NCBI GenBank assembly: GCA_934661105.1
Contig: CAKUIV010000002.1
Span: forward strand, 1 to 41,315
Direction of reading: 5' to 3'
Source of the DNA: an uncultured Ellagibacter sp.
GTDB taxonomy: Bacteria; Actinomycetota; Coriobacteriia; Coriobacteriales; Eggerthellaceae
DNA length: 41,315 nt
Shown here: one piece after another, positions 24,984 to 33,196 of the stretch
How positions within the stretch are numbered: the stretch's first letter is position 1
How the letters are laid out: each line of letters starts with the position of its first letter
Program-made: the position numbers and the translations under genes
The notes under the pieces: generated by a model
The model's database searches: none
Told to the model about the DNA's origin: nothing
The model's input: the letters and a program-made list of their open reading frames with translations, nothing else

Positions 24984-25583
24984 ATGAACGACGAAGTTTG
25001 CAAGATTGCAAGCTATTTCGACGAACGCGCGGACAGGTGGGATGCAAGCGGATGCTCGGGCGAGAGTCGCGTGCAAGACGCGGTGCTGTCGCTTGCGGGT
25101 TTGGAGTCGGGCGATTCCGTGCTTGACCTGGGGTGTGGCACAGGCGTTATGGTGCCATGCTATATCGCGGCGAAAATCGGCCGTATCGTCGCGGTTGACG
25201 TGTCTGAGAAGATGATCGCTCAAGCGAAGGCGAAGTTCGCCTGCGAGCCATCAGTTGAGTTCCGCGCGTGCGATGCGCTCGATCTTCCCGAAAACGAGCG
25301 CTTCGACGCCGTCGTCATCTACAACGCCTACCCGCACTTTCCCGAAAAGGAGGCGCTGGTCGAAAAGGTTTACCGCCTAATCAAGCCCGAGGGACGCTTC
25401 GTCGTCGCTCATGGCACCGGCAGGGCGATCATCAATCGGCACCACGAGGCCGTCGCCGCCGGAGTGAGCAGCGGCCTGAATCCCGCAAACGAGGAAGCTG
25501 CTATCTGGCGCACTCGATTCGAAATAGAATCGCTTGTGGATACGCCGGGTTTCTACGCGTTTTCCGGCGTGCGGGCACGGTGA
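24984..25583 (+). CDS. Class I SAM-dependent methyltransferase
   Basis: A 199-residue Rossmann-fold methyltransferase. The start is ATG 24984 with AAGGGA 6 nt upstream; the ATG at 24969 overlaps the ATPase stop but lacks a ribosome site. Motif I is VLDLGCGTGVMVP, followed by the acidic strand end VAVDVSEKMI, FRACDALDLP and the motif IV region FDAVVIYNAYPHFPE. The substrate cannot be read from the sequence. It is co-transcribed with importer 2, so it may act on the imported molecule or on a related metabolite such as a tetrapyrrole; that is inference. It resembles UbiE/MenG-type methyltransferases in general form, but I see no specific signature for the menaquinone step. Confidence 0.85.
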   Translation: MNDEVCKIASYFDERADRWDASGCSGESRVQDAVLSLAGLESGDSVLDLGCGTGVMVPCYIAAKIGRIVAVDVSEKMIAQAKAKFACEPSVEFRACDALDLPENERFDAVVIYNAYPHFPEKEALVEKVYRLIKPEGRFVVAHGTGRAIINRHHEAVAAGVSSGLNPANEEAAIWRTRFEIESLVDTPGFYAFSGVRAR

Positions 25584-25833
25584 TGGAGGGACGCTCCTAA
25601 CGTTCTTCGGGCGTCGAAGGGTCCTTCGTCTCGGGCGTCGTCGTGGCGGCGGCCCCTGCGCGACGTCGACCGTGCGGCTGACTTTCCACCGAAGCAGCCT
25701 GCTGCGGACAAGAGATGCGTCTTCTTGATCAAGGTCCAAGAATCTACGGCTTTCCCATGGGGCTAAAATGTGCACGGAAAAGCGACGGCGGGATCGATTC
25801 CATCGCATCGGGAGGAAAGGAAGGGGCGGCGAG

Positions 25834-27012
25834 GTGGTCGACGAGTCGGAAGGGGCGAACTTCTTCGATTTCGAGGGTGCGCGTTTCGGCGTGAGGATTT
25901 GGACCTGGACCGAGGACGCAACGCCGAGGAGCCGACGGGATCCGATCCTGGGTCCGACCCCGAGGCGGGGTCAAGGTGGCTCGCCCTCGGGTTGGCGGGA
26001 CCGGGATTCGAGCCGAGCTTCGGATCGGTGTGCCCGAACCTCAGGAGAGGGAAGGGCTCCATCTCCGTTCGTCCTGCTGCATGGGTTCGCGCAGAGTGCG
26101 CGCTCGTGGAGTCGCGCTGCGTCCGCTCTCGCCGACGGCACGCACGCGAGCGTCTACGCGCTCGACCTGATGGGGCACGGTGAAAGCGATCATCCTGATG
26201 GCGAACGCTTCTACGGCATCGGCTTCCAAGCCCGAGCGGTGCTCGCGTTCTGCGAGCTCGTCGCGCAAGTTGAAGGGGCCCGCCCGGTGCTCGTCGGCTA
26301 CTCCATGGGCGGGCGCGTGGCGCTTTGCGCTGCGGAGTGCGTTGCCCATGGAACCGCGTCGGACAGTCGCTCGACGGAACGAGCCGGCGGAACCGCGCCG
26401 GGCGGGTGCCCGACGGAGCGCCAGCGCACTCTCGAAGCCCCATCGAGCAGGCGCGCGAACGTGCCCTTCCGCGCCCTCGCGCTCGAATCGGCGGGTCTTG
26501 GGCCTGCGGACGCCTCGTCTCGCGATGCGCTTGCGAAACGCAACGCCTCTTGGGCGGCCCGGCTGCGCGAAGAAGGCGTTGCCCCGTTCATGGCGTACTG
26601 GGAGTCGCTTCCCCTGTTCGAAAGCCAGAAGGCGCTTGATGCCGAAACGCGCGCGGAAGTCTCGGCCGAGCGTCTCGCGAACGATGCGAACGCGCTCGCT
26701 CTCACGTTCGAGTATGCGGGCGCGCAGGCGATGCCCGTTCGCTCCGAGGCGATTCGCGCCCTGCGCGTGCTCGCCGAAGCGGGCGTTCCCGCGGCTTACC
26801 TGGCGGGCGCGCTTGACGCGAAGTACCGGGCAGCGGCGGAATCCCTCAAAGCCGAGCTCGGCCGCGCCATCGACGTGCGCATCGTGCCGAACGCCGGCCA
26901 CAACGTCCATCTCGAGCAGCCGGAAGCGTTCGCGGCGGAGCTTCTCGGCTTCGTGGGGGAACCGCTAACCGCCCCTTCGCAAAGCGCGCGGCGCTCCTCT
27001 TTCCGCGCATAA
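25834..27012 (+). CDS. menH: SHCHC synthase-like alpha/beta hydrolase with low-complexity insertions (MenH)
   Basis: An alpha/beta-hydrolase of 392 residues. I start at GTG 25834 because GGAGGAAAGGAAGGGG lies just upstream; an ATG at 25768 would add 22 Arg-rich residues. The core fits MenH, which eliminates pyruvate from SEPHCHC: oxyanion HGF (82-84), nucleophile Ser157 in GYSMGG, ALDAKYR carrying the acid, and the catalytic His356 in NAGHNVHLEQP. Typical MenH has about 250 residues. The excess lies in two Gly/Arg/Ser-rich inserts, about 28-75 and 174-209, the second within the lid region. Each contains GC-rich DNA palindromes. The frame is intact and all catalytic residues remain. Between 25584 and 25833 I see only a TAAAAT box (25754-25759) and no gene. 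Confidence 0.85.
   Translation: MVDESEGANFFDFEGARFGVRIWTWTEDATPRSRRDPILGPTPRRGQGGSPSGWRDRDSSRASDRCARTSGEGRAPSPFVLLHGFAQSARSWSRAASALADGTHASVYALDLMGHGESDHPDGERFYGIGFQARAVLAFCELVAQVEGARPVLVGYSMGGRVALCAAECVAHGTASDSRSTERAGGTAPGGCPTERQRTLEAPSSRRANVPFRALALESAGLGPADASSRDALAKRNASWAARLREEGVAPFMAYWESLPLFESQKALDAETRAEVSAERLANDANALALTFEYAGAQAMPVRSEAIRALRVLAEAGVPAAYLAGALDAKYRAAAESLKAELGRAIDVRIVPNAGHNVHLEQPEAFAAELLGFVGEPLTAPSQSARRSSFRA
25956..25972. repeat. GC-rich palindrome within menH insert 1
   Basis: GACCCCG-AGG-CGGGGTC, a perfect 7-bp hairpin inside the first low-complexity insertion of menH. A second one, CGGGC-GGGT-GCCCG (26399-26412), and a direct repeat GGAACCGCG (26350-26358, 26389-26397) lie in insert 2. 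Confidence 0.5.
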
Positions 27013-27094
27013 TCGGCTGTCCGGGTTCCGCAAACGCTCCCTTCGCGCTACCATGGGCAAGATCCCCTTCATCCCCCTTGTGGAAAGGACGTCC

Positions 27095-27934
27095 ATGAGC
27101 GACATCGAATGGCACGTCGCGAAGCAGTATCGCGAAATCATCTACGAAACAGCCGATGGCATCGCAAAGATCACCATCAATCGACCCGAGCGTCGCAACG
27201 CGTTCACCCCGCTCACCGTGAGCGAGATGTACGACGCGTTCTCCACGGCGCGCGACGACGCGTCGATCGGCGTCATCATCCTCACCGGCGCCAACCATCA
27301 CGGCCGCCACGAAGACGAGGCGTTCTGCTCGGGCGGCGACCAGAAGATCCGCGGCAACGGCGGCTATGTCGGCGAGGACAACATCCCGCGTTTGAACGTG
27401 CTCGACCTGCAGCATCTCATCCGCGTGGTGCCCAAGCCCGTTATCGCCATGGTGAACGGCTACGCTATCGGCGGCGGGCACGTGCTGCACCTTCTGTGCG
27501 ACCTCTCCATCGCGGCCGAAACCGCCAAGTTCGGCCAGACCGGCCCTAAAGTGGGCAGCTTCGACGCAGGTTACGGCGCTGGCTACCTCGCCAACGTCGT
27601 GGGACAGAAGAAGGCGCGCGAGATTTGGTACCTTTGCCGTCAGTACTCGGCTGCCGAGGCGCTCGAGATGGGGCTTGTGAACAAAGTCGTCCCCTTCGAC
27701 GATCTTGAGGCGGAATGCGTGTCGTGGGCGCGCGAGATGCTGCAGTTCTCGCCGACGGCGCTGCGTTTCATGAAGGCGAGTTTCAACGCTGCGACCGACG
27801 GGCTCGCGGGCATCCAGCAGCTTGCCGGCGACGCAACGCTTTTGTACTACACCACCGACGAGGCGAAGGAAGGCCGCGACGCGTTCAAGGAAAAGCGCGC
27901 TCCCGACTTCACCCAGTACCCGAAGTTCCCCTAA
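27095..27934 (+). CDS. menB: 1,4-dihydroxy-2-naphthoyl-CoA synthase
   Basis: A 279-residue crotonase-superfamily enzyme that cyclises o-succinylbenzoyl-CoA. The start is ATG 27095 with GGAAAGGA 5 nt upstream; an in-frame ATG at 27053 would add 14 residues without a ribosome site. MenB hallmarks are ITINRPERRNAFTP, the oxyanion segment FCSGGDQKIRG, GYAIGGGHVLHLLCDL, FGQTGPKVGSFDAGYG and the C-terminal EGRDAFKEKRAPDF. The SGGDQ and GSFDAGYG segments separate MenB from general enoyl-CoA hydratases. It has normal length with no insertions, in contrast to menH before it and menE-C after it. It lies 82 nt after menH and 85 nt before the menE-C gene. Confidence 0.97.
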   Translation: MSDIEWHVAKQYREIIYETADGIAKITINRPERRNAFTPLTVSEMYDAFSTARDDASIGVIILTGANHHGRHEDEAFCSGGDQKIRGNGGYVGEDNIPRLNVLDLQHLIRVVPKPVIAMVNGYAIGGGHVLHLLCDLSIAAETAKFGQTGPKVGSFDAGYGAGYLANVVGQKKAREIWYLCRQYSAAEALEMGLVNKVVPFDDLEAECVSWAREMLQFSPTALRFMKASFNAATDGLAGIQQLAGDATLLYYTTDEAKEGRDAFKEKRAPDFTQYPKFP

Positions 27935-28019
27935 AGAACGCGGTGCCGACTCGACATGGGCGCGTCGGCATCCTTTCAAGCTCACGTATTCCTGAAGAGA
28001 ACGGCACGCACGTAACGCG

Positions 28020-30878
28020 ATGATCAGCGCTTTCGAAAGCATGGCAAAGGCAAACCCGGAAGGGGCTTTCTTCACGTTCGTAGAAAGCGATGGAACCGAG
28101 CGTCTGTTCACGTACAGGCGCGCTCGGCTTCTTGCGGCGCAAATCGCTCATAGGTTGCGCGACAAAGGTGCGCGTCGGGGCGATTGCGTGTCGGTCGATA
28201 TGCCGAACTGCCCCGAATTCGTGCTGCTCGCCTTGGCTGCCGGGTACGGCGGGTTCACGCTCGTCGCGCTCAACAACCGGCTTACCGCGCCTGAAAAGCT
28301 TTCGCGCATAGCGGACCTCGAATCCCGAGGCCTTCGCGTTTCCTGCCGCATCGACGAACCCGGTGCCCGCGCGCTCCTTTCCGGTGCCGCGGCCGTCTTG
28401 TCGGGCGACGGGACGGAAGCGCGAGGGCACCGTCCGATCAGGGGGGCCAGGCGGGACGCCGAAGACGAGGCGACTCATTTCGCCGAGCGCGAGGCGCACC
28501 TGTTCGACGACGAGAGCCGCGCGCTCATCATGTTCACGTCTGGCACCACGGGCAAACCGAAGGCGGTTCCCCTCACTTGGTGCAAGCTCATGGCCGCCGC
28601 TGCTGCGTCGAACGAAGCGCTTTCCGTGTGCGGGTGCGGCATGTGGCAGGCCGTTTTGCCGCTGTACCACATCGGCGGGTTCGAGGTGGTTGCGCGCAGC
28701 ATCGCGAACCGAACGCCGTTTCGCCTCTATGCGCGCTTCGACGCGGCGCGCGTTCTCGCCGACGCCGCGCTTGTCGGGGCAACGCACGTCTCGGTCGTCG
28801 ACAAGATGCTGCAAGATATGCTCGCCGTCGACCCCGAGGGGTCGCTTCTGTCCCGTTACCAGTGCATATTGCTCGGCGGCGCCGCGCTCAATGCGAGTAC
28901 CGTCGAGCGCGCGCGGCGTGTCGGCGCGCGCGTTTATGCGAGCTATGGCATGACGGAAACTTGCAGCCAGATTGCAAACTCCCTGATAGACGGCTCGTTC
29001 GATGGCGGCCTCATGCTGCTTTGCGGCTACAAGGCGCGCATCGTCGATGCCGACCCGTCGGGGTACGGCCGCTTGGCCGTGCAGGGCCCCGGCGTGTTCT
29101 CGAATTACGTGAACGCGCGCGCTGCATTCACGATGGACGGGTTTTTCCTCACGGGCGACACGGCTGCGCTTACGGGCGGCAAGATCTACGTGAAGGAAAG
29201 GACCTCGGACATGTTCGTGTCCGGCGGAGAGAACGTCTACCCCGCCGAGATCGCGGGAAAGCTTTTGCGCGTTCCCGGTGTCGCCGATGCTCACGTCTTC
29301 GGTGCGCCCGATTCCACATGGGGCCGCCGTCCCGTCGCGTTCGTCGAGCGTGAATGCACGGTGCCGGGAGCGTCCGGCGATGCGGCTTTCCCCAAGGCGC
29401 GACCGGTTCGCGGCGCGCGCCTTGGACGGAACCTCGGGCCGGGTCGAGGTTCCTCGCGCCGCGAGGCTGCGGCAGGTTCGGAGCGCGTGAGCAACCGTGA
29501 TTTCGCACGCTCCGTGTCCGATCGGCTCTCTGGGAGCCTTTCGAGGATTTACCAGCCGAAACGGATTTTCGCGGTCGACGAGCTTCCCCGCACGGGCATC
29601 GGAAAGCTCGACCGTCGGGCGATCGAGCGCGCTTACGAGGAGCGGCTCGAGGTGGTGAAGATCGTTCTCCATCGGGTGAGCATTCCCTTCAAGAAGCCGT
29701 TCGTCACGGCGAAGACGACGCTTGATCGTCGCGAGTCGGTTATCGTCGAGGTCGTCGACGCGCAGGGGCGCGTGGGCTTGGGCGAGTGCGTGGCGTTCGC
29801 TACCGACTGGTACCTTCCTGAAACGATCGAACAGGACATCGAGGCGATTCAGGCGGTCGTCGCGCCGAAGATTCTGTCGGGGGTTTACCTGCATCCCCGT
29901 GAGGTGAGCGAATCCCTTGCCGCGATTCCGGGGCTCGGCCGGGTCCCGCTTGCGTGCGGGGCGATCGAGCCGGCGCTTTGGGACCTTTACGGCAAGGTGA
30001 CGGGCAAGCCGCTGTGGCGTTTGCTCGCCAAGGAGTACGACGCGATCGCGGGGGCGCGCGGAGGCGCGGTTGCGTATCGCTTCCCGCAGGGAGACGCCGC
30101 ATCGGGTGAGCCCGACGGCGCGGCGCGGGCGACCGCCGCCGCGGGCGCTGTGGTGGGGATGGCGGCTCCCGATGAAGTCGTCGCTGCCGTTGCGCGGTGC
30201 GTGGAGGCGGGCTATCGACGAGTGAAGTTGAAGGTCGCGCCGGGGAGCTTTGCCGCGGTGCGCGCCGTTCGCCAGGCGTTTCCCCAGCTCATAGTAACGC
30301 TCGATGCGAACCAGAGCTTTACCGACCGCGATATGGACGAACTTCGCGCCTACGACGCGCTCGACATCGCGTGGATCGAGGAGCCTCTTCGCGTGACTCG
30401 CGGCGCTTGCGGGCAGAAGCATCCGTTCGCGCAGCTGGCGAACCTGCAGCGCACGCTGGCCACGCCCATCTGCCTCGACGAGTCGTTCGCGGACGCACGC
30501 GAGGCCCTCGAGGCGCTTTCGCATCCTGAACTGCGGTGTTTCGCTGTGAAAGTGGCGAAATTCGGCGGCATCGAGCCTGCGCTGCGTTTCGTTTACGAGG
30601 CTCGCAGCCGCAATCGCGAGGTGTGGATGGGCGGTATGTACGACACGGGCATATCGAAGCGGATGCACGCGGCGTTCGGCGTTTTGCCTGAAGTGGTGAT
30701 GCCGGGGGACGTCGGGGCGACTTCGCGCTACTTCGACATCGACGTTACCGAGCCTCCTTACACTGCCGAGCGTGGCGTGGTGACCCTTAATCGAGCGGGC
30801 CACGAAGCAGGTATCGGGTGCGACCTGTGCCGAGAGGCGCTTGCCAGCGTGGAGGTCGATCGCATCGCGATCGACTGA
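28020..30878 (+). CDS. Fused o-succinylbenzoate-CoA ligase / o-succinylbenzoate synthase (MenE-MenC)
   Basis: A 952-residue bifunctional protein. Residues about 1-540 form an adenylate-forming MenE ligase with the P-loop TSGTTGKPK (173-181), YASYGMTETC, FFLTGDTA, the hinge VKERTSDMFVSGGENVYP and catalytic Lys529 in RTGIGKLDRR. Residues about 543-952 form an enolase-superfamily MenC with the KLK motif (Lys736/Lys738), TLDANQSF, WIEEPL, CLDESFAD and the second catalytic Lys in CFAVKVAKFGG. The enzyme would make o-succinylbenzoate and then its CoA ester. Low-complexity Gly/Arg/Ala inserts lie at about 129-158, 447-497 and 674-717. The ATG at 28020 has no strong ribosome site; ATG 28041 is an alternative. 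It is last in the men series. Confidence 0.93.
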   Translation: MISAFESMAKANPEGAFFTFVESDGTERLFTYRRARLLAAQIAHRLRDKGARRGDCVSVDMPNCPEFVLLALAAGYGGFTLVALNNRLTAPEKLSRIADLESRGLRVSCRIDEPGARALLSGAAAVLSGDGTEARGHRPIRGARRDAEDEATHFAEREAHLFDDESRALIMFTSGTTGKPKAVPLTWCKLMAAAAASNEALSVCGCGMWQAVLPLYHIGGFEVVARSIANRTPFRLYARFDAARVLADAALVGATHVSVVDKMLQDMLAVDPEGSLLSRYQCILLGGAALNASTVERARRVGARVYASYGMTETCSQIANSLIDGSFDGGLMLLCGYKARIVDADPSGYGRLAVQGPGVFSNYVNARAAFTMDGFFLTGDTAALTGGKIYVKERTSDMFVSGGENVYPAEIAGKLLRVPGVADAHVFGAPDSTWGRRPVAFVERECTVPGASGDAAFPKARPVRGARLGRNLGPGRGSSRREAAAGSERVSNRDFARSVSDRLSGSLSRIYQPKRIFAVDELPRTGIGKLDRRAIERAYEERLEVVKIVLHRVSIPFKKPFVTAKTTLDRRESVIVEVVDAQGRVGLGECVAFATDWYLPETIEQDIEAIQAVVAPKILSGVYLHPREVSESLAAIPGLGRVPLACGAIEPALWDLYGKVTGKPLWRLLAKEYDAIAGARGGAVAYRFPQGDAASGEPDGAARATAAAGAVVGMAAPDEVVAAVARCVEAGYRRVKLKVAPGSFAAVRAVRQAFPQLIVTLDANQSFTDRDMDELRAYDALDIAWIEEPLRVTRGACGQKHPFAQLANLQRTLATPICLDESFADAREALEALSHPELRCFAVKVAKFGGIEPALRFVYEARSRNREVWMGGMYDTGISKRMHAAFGVLPEVVMPGDVGATSRYFDIDVTEPPYTAERGVVTLNRAGHEAGIGCDLCREALASVEVDRIAID
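29428..29453. repeat. Palindrome within menE-C insert 2
   Basis: GGAACCTCG-(8 nt)-CGAGGTTCC, a perfect 9-bp inverted repeat inside the second low-complexity insertion of the fusion gene. Insert 1 contains GGACGG/CCGTCC (28411-28416, 28430-28435). Confidence 0.5.
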
Positions 30879-30914
30879 CTTGTCGTGATGCGAACGAATT
30901 TTCAGCGACGCGTT

Positions 30915-30956
30915 GCGCCTTGACGCCGGCGGGCGGGTCGTCAGGCATCAAGGCGC
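30915..30956. terminator. Hairpin between convergent menE-C and alcohol dehydrogenase genes
   Basis: A perfect 9-bp stem GCGCCTTGA/TCAAGGCGC (30915-30923, 30948-30956), extended by CGCC/GGCA pairing, lies in the 99-nt gap between two convergent stops. It has no U-tract on either strand, so it may block readthrough or need Rho. Confidence 0.4.
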
Positions 30957-30977
30957 GAGAGAGCCAGGTGGATTTTC

Positions 30978-32144
30978 CTACAGGCTTTCGCGGAAGATGG
31001 CGATGATTTCTTCGCGGTTGAGTTCGTGGTAGCCGCCCTTCATCACGGGCGTTGCGTCGGCGAGCTTGTCCAGCATGGACTCGTCGCAGCCCAGCTCAGA
31101 GGCGTTCATGACGCAGCCGATCTCGCGCATCCACGCTTCCATGGCGTCAAGGCCGGCAGCGGCGAGCTCCTCGTCGGTCTTGCCCTCGGTCGAGATACCC
31201 CACACATTCGTGGCGAAGCGTGCGAACTTCGGCAGGCCGAAGCCCATGATGCGGCGATAGTACGGCAGCGCCACAGCGGAGAGCGTCATGCCGTGCGTGG
31301 CGTCGGTAACGGCCGAGATTGCCTGGCCGAGCATGTGCACTTCCCAGTCCTGCGTCTTCGCGCAACCGATGAGCGTGTTGAGCGCCCAGGTCGCCGTCCA
31401 CATGATGTTGCTGCGCGCCTCGTAATCGGTTGGGTCGGCCACGGCGGCGCGGCTAGCCACGATAAGCCCGCGCATGAGGCCTTCCATGATGTAGTCGGAC
31501 GTGTTGTCGTCGGTGCCGGAGAAGTACTGCTCGGTGATATGGTTCATGGTGTCGAAGATGCCGGCGATCATCTGGTATTTCGGCAAGCTGAACGTGAACT
31601 CGGGGTTCATGATGGCGAATCTCGGGGCGACGTCGGTGCTGAACACATGACCGATCTTCAGGTTCTTCTCGTGGTTGGTGATAACGGACCCTCCGTTCAT
31701 CTCCGAACCGGTGCCGGCCATGGTGAGGACCACGCCGACGGGGACGATTGCACAGGTGGGCTCTTCAAAGCGTGCGAAGTACTTCTCCCACGGGTCGTCG
31801 CCGCAGTTGACGGACACCGATACGGCTTTGGCGTAGTCGGAGCACGATCCGCCGCCTACCGCCAAGATGAAATCGACGTTGTTCTCGCGAGCGATCTTCA
31901 CGCCTTCGCGAAGCTTATCGGCGGTGGGGTTCGGCATGACGCCGCCGTCTTCCACGATCGTCTTGCCGGCTTCTTTGAGCACGGAAACGACCTGGTCGTA
32001 GATGCCGTTACGCTTAATCGAGCCGCCGCCGTAAACCAACTGCACGATTTGACCGTAATTCGAGAGCTCCTCGCCGAGCGCCTTCATGGCGTTCTTGCCG
32101 AAATGGACGCGGGTAGGGTTGCAATAGGTGAAATCTCCAAGCAT
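30978..32144 (-). CDS. Iron-containing alcohol dehydrogenase (butanol-dehydrogenase-like)
   Basis: A 388-residue group III Fe-dependent alcohol dehydrogenase (PF00465) that interconverts aldehydes and alcohols with NAD(P)H. The start is ATG 32144 with AAAGGA 7-8 nt upstream; the open frame extends 20 codons further without support. The N-terminus FTYCNPTRVHFGKNAM is typical. The nucleotide-binding loop is AVGGGSCSDYAKA, then GTGSEMNGGSVIT. The metal ligands are an Asp and a His in GIFDTMNHITEQYF and two His in HMLGQAISAVTDATHGMTLS. It closely resembles YqhD/BdhA-type enzymes. It is divergent from the TetR gene, whose candidate operator lies between them, so it is a likely target of that regulator. 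Confidence 0.94.
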   Translation of the reverse strand: MLGDFTYCNPTRVHFGKNAMKALGEELSNYGQIVQLVYGGGSIKRNGIYDQVVSVLKEAGKTIVEDGGVMPNPTADKLREGVKIARENNVDFILAVGGGSCSDYAKAVSVSVNCGDDPWEKYFARFEEPTCAIVPVGVVLTMAGTGSEMNGGSVITNHEKNLKIGHVFSTDVAPRFAIMNPEFTFSLPKYQMIAGIFDTMNHITEQYFSGTDDNTSDYIMEGLMRGLIVASRAAVADPTDYEARSNIMWTATWALNTLIGCAKTQDWEVHMLGQAISAVTDATHGMTLSAVALPYYRRIMGFGLPKFARFATNVWGISTEGKTDEELAAAGLDAMEAWMREIGCVMNASELGCDESMLDKLADATPVMKGGYHELNREEIIAIFRESL

Positions 32145-32263
32145 TGTGATGTTCCTTTCTCTGCTTCTTGCATTGACAACATATCTGCGTTGGGTGTTGA
32201 GCATCCGCTAGTTTAAGAAACAAAACGTCGCTTGTAAAGCTATAAGATTCATAATGTCACTTA

Positions 32264-32281
32264 TTATCCGTATACGTATAA
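32264..32281. promoter_or_regulatory. Palindromic operator candidate between adh and tetR
   Basis: TTATCCGTATACGTATAA, an 18-bp palindrome with a single mismatched pair and a CGTATACG core. It lies 120 nt before the adh start and 94 nt before the tetR start. A TATAGT -10 box for tetR at 32299-32304 would place its -35 region over the right end of the palindrome, a usual position for TetR-family autorepression. The remaining 32282-32375 is leader with an AGGAAG ribosome site. Confidence 0.55.
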
Positions 32282-32375
32282 CCTTGTATCTCATATGGTA
32301 TAGTGCGAAGATGGACAGAAAACTCGAGCGGTTCGCTCGTACGACTAGGCGAAAAGAGAAATAGGAAGCGTCATC

Positions 32376-33020
32376 ATGGCAGACTATATTCGCGCGCGAA
32401 GCGATGAGCAGAAGGCTGAACGATTGGCGCAGGTCAAAGCGGCGCTCGACCATCAGTTCGCCACACGGCCCTTTCACGAGATCACGCTGACCACCCTGGC
32501 CGACGAACTGGGATGGTCGCGCACGAACCTCTACAAGTACGTCGCTACGAAAGAAGAGGTCTTCCTTGCCGTGTTCGCCGACAAGCGCGATGGGTACATG
32601 GACGCGCTCATGGCCGCGCTGCCTGCCGGTTGCGGGTTCGACAACGCCACCATCGCCAGTGTATGGTCGGGGATAGCCGCCGCCCATCGCGACTTTTTCC
32701 GCTACGGCGATTTGCTGTACTCGGTTATCGAGACGAACGTGAGCTACGAGAAGCTCAGGGAATTCAAGCGTCGGTATTATGAAATCCTCGAGCCGTTTTC
32801 GGATCAGATGGCGGGCGTGCTCGGCATCGCACCCGACTGCGTCGAGCGTTTCGCGAACACGGTGTATCACCACTGCGTCGGTTTGGCGGGGTCGTGCCTG
32901 AACAATCCGATGGTGCTGCGTGCGCTTGGCGAACTGGGCGTCGATGCGGCGCCGATCGACTTCCAAGCCGAAGCTCGCGATTTCGTCGCTATGCTGTTGT
33001 CCTGGTATCAGGCGGAATAG
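32376..33020 (+). CDS. TetR-family transcriptional regulator
   Basis: A 214-residue regulator. The N-terminal HTH (about 15-62) reads FATRPFHEITLTTLADELGWSRTNLYKYVATKEEVFLAVF, divided here as in TetR helices alpha1-alpha4, with the recognition helix WSRTNLYKYV. The C-terminal domain (about 75-214) is all-helical and holds the ligand-binding and dimer interface; it resembles the TetR_C domains of YfiR-like members. The gene is transcribed away from the iron alcohol dehydrogenase across an 18-bp palindrome, suggesting that it represses itself and that gene. The ligand is unknown. Confidence 0.92.
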   Translation: MADYIRARSDEQKAERLAQVKAALDHQFATRPFHEITLTTLADELGWSRTNLYKYVATKEEVFLAVFADKRDGYMDALMAALPAGCGFDNATIASVWSGIAAAHRDFFRYGDLLYSVIETNVSYEKLREFKRRYYEILEPFSDQMAGVLGIAPDCVERFANTVYHHCVGLAGSCLNNPMVLRALGELGVDAAPIDFQAEARDFVAMLLSWYQAE

Positions 33021-33196
33021 GGGATTCGCCGAAACCCTTGCTGAAATCTTGGGCTCATCCGCGCGCCCTACGGCCTTCGCCTTCCGCACGCTCCGCGAAT
33101 GGGAACGGACAGGTGACGATTCTCGGCACGGTGTGCATGCATGTGGCATACTGAGAAGTCAAACACGAAACACGCCCAAGGAGGCCCGTCGATTAC

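Noticed and set aside
25834..27012. menH as a frameshifted pseudogene
   Set aside because: The odd Arg/Ser-rich stretches suggested frameshifts, but the frame returns to clear homology each time and all catalytic residues are present, so in-frame insertions fit better.
27909..30803. Minus-strand open frame of 964 codons opposite menE-menC
   Set aside because: It is antisense to a gene with clear catalytic motifs. The Arg/Ala/His-rich translation lacks any family signal.
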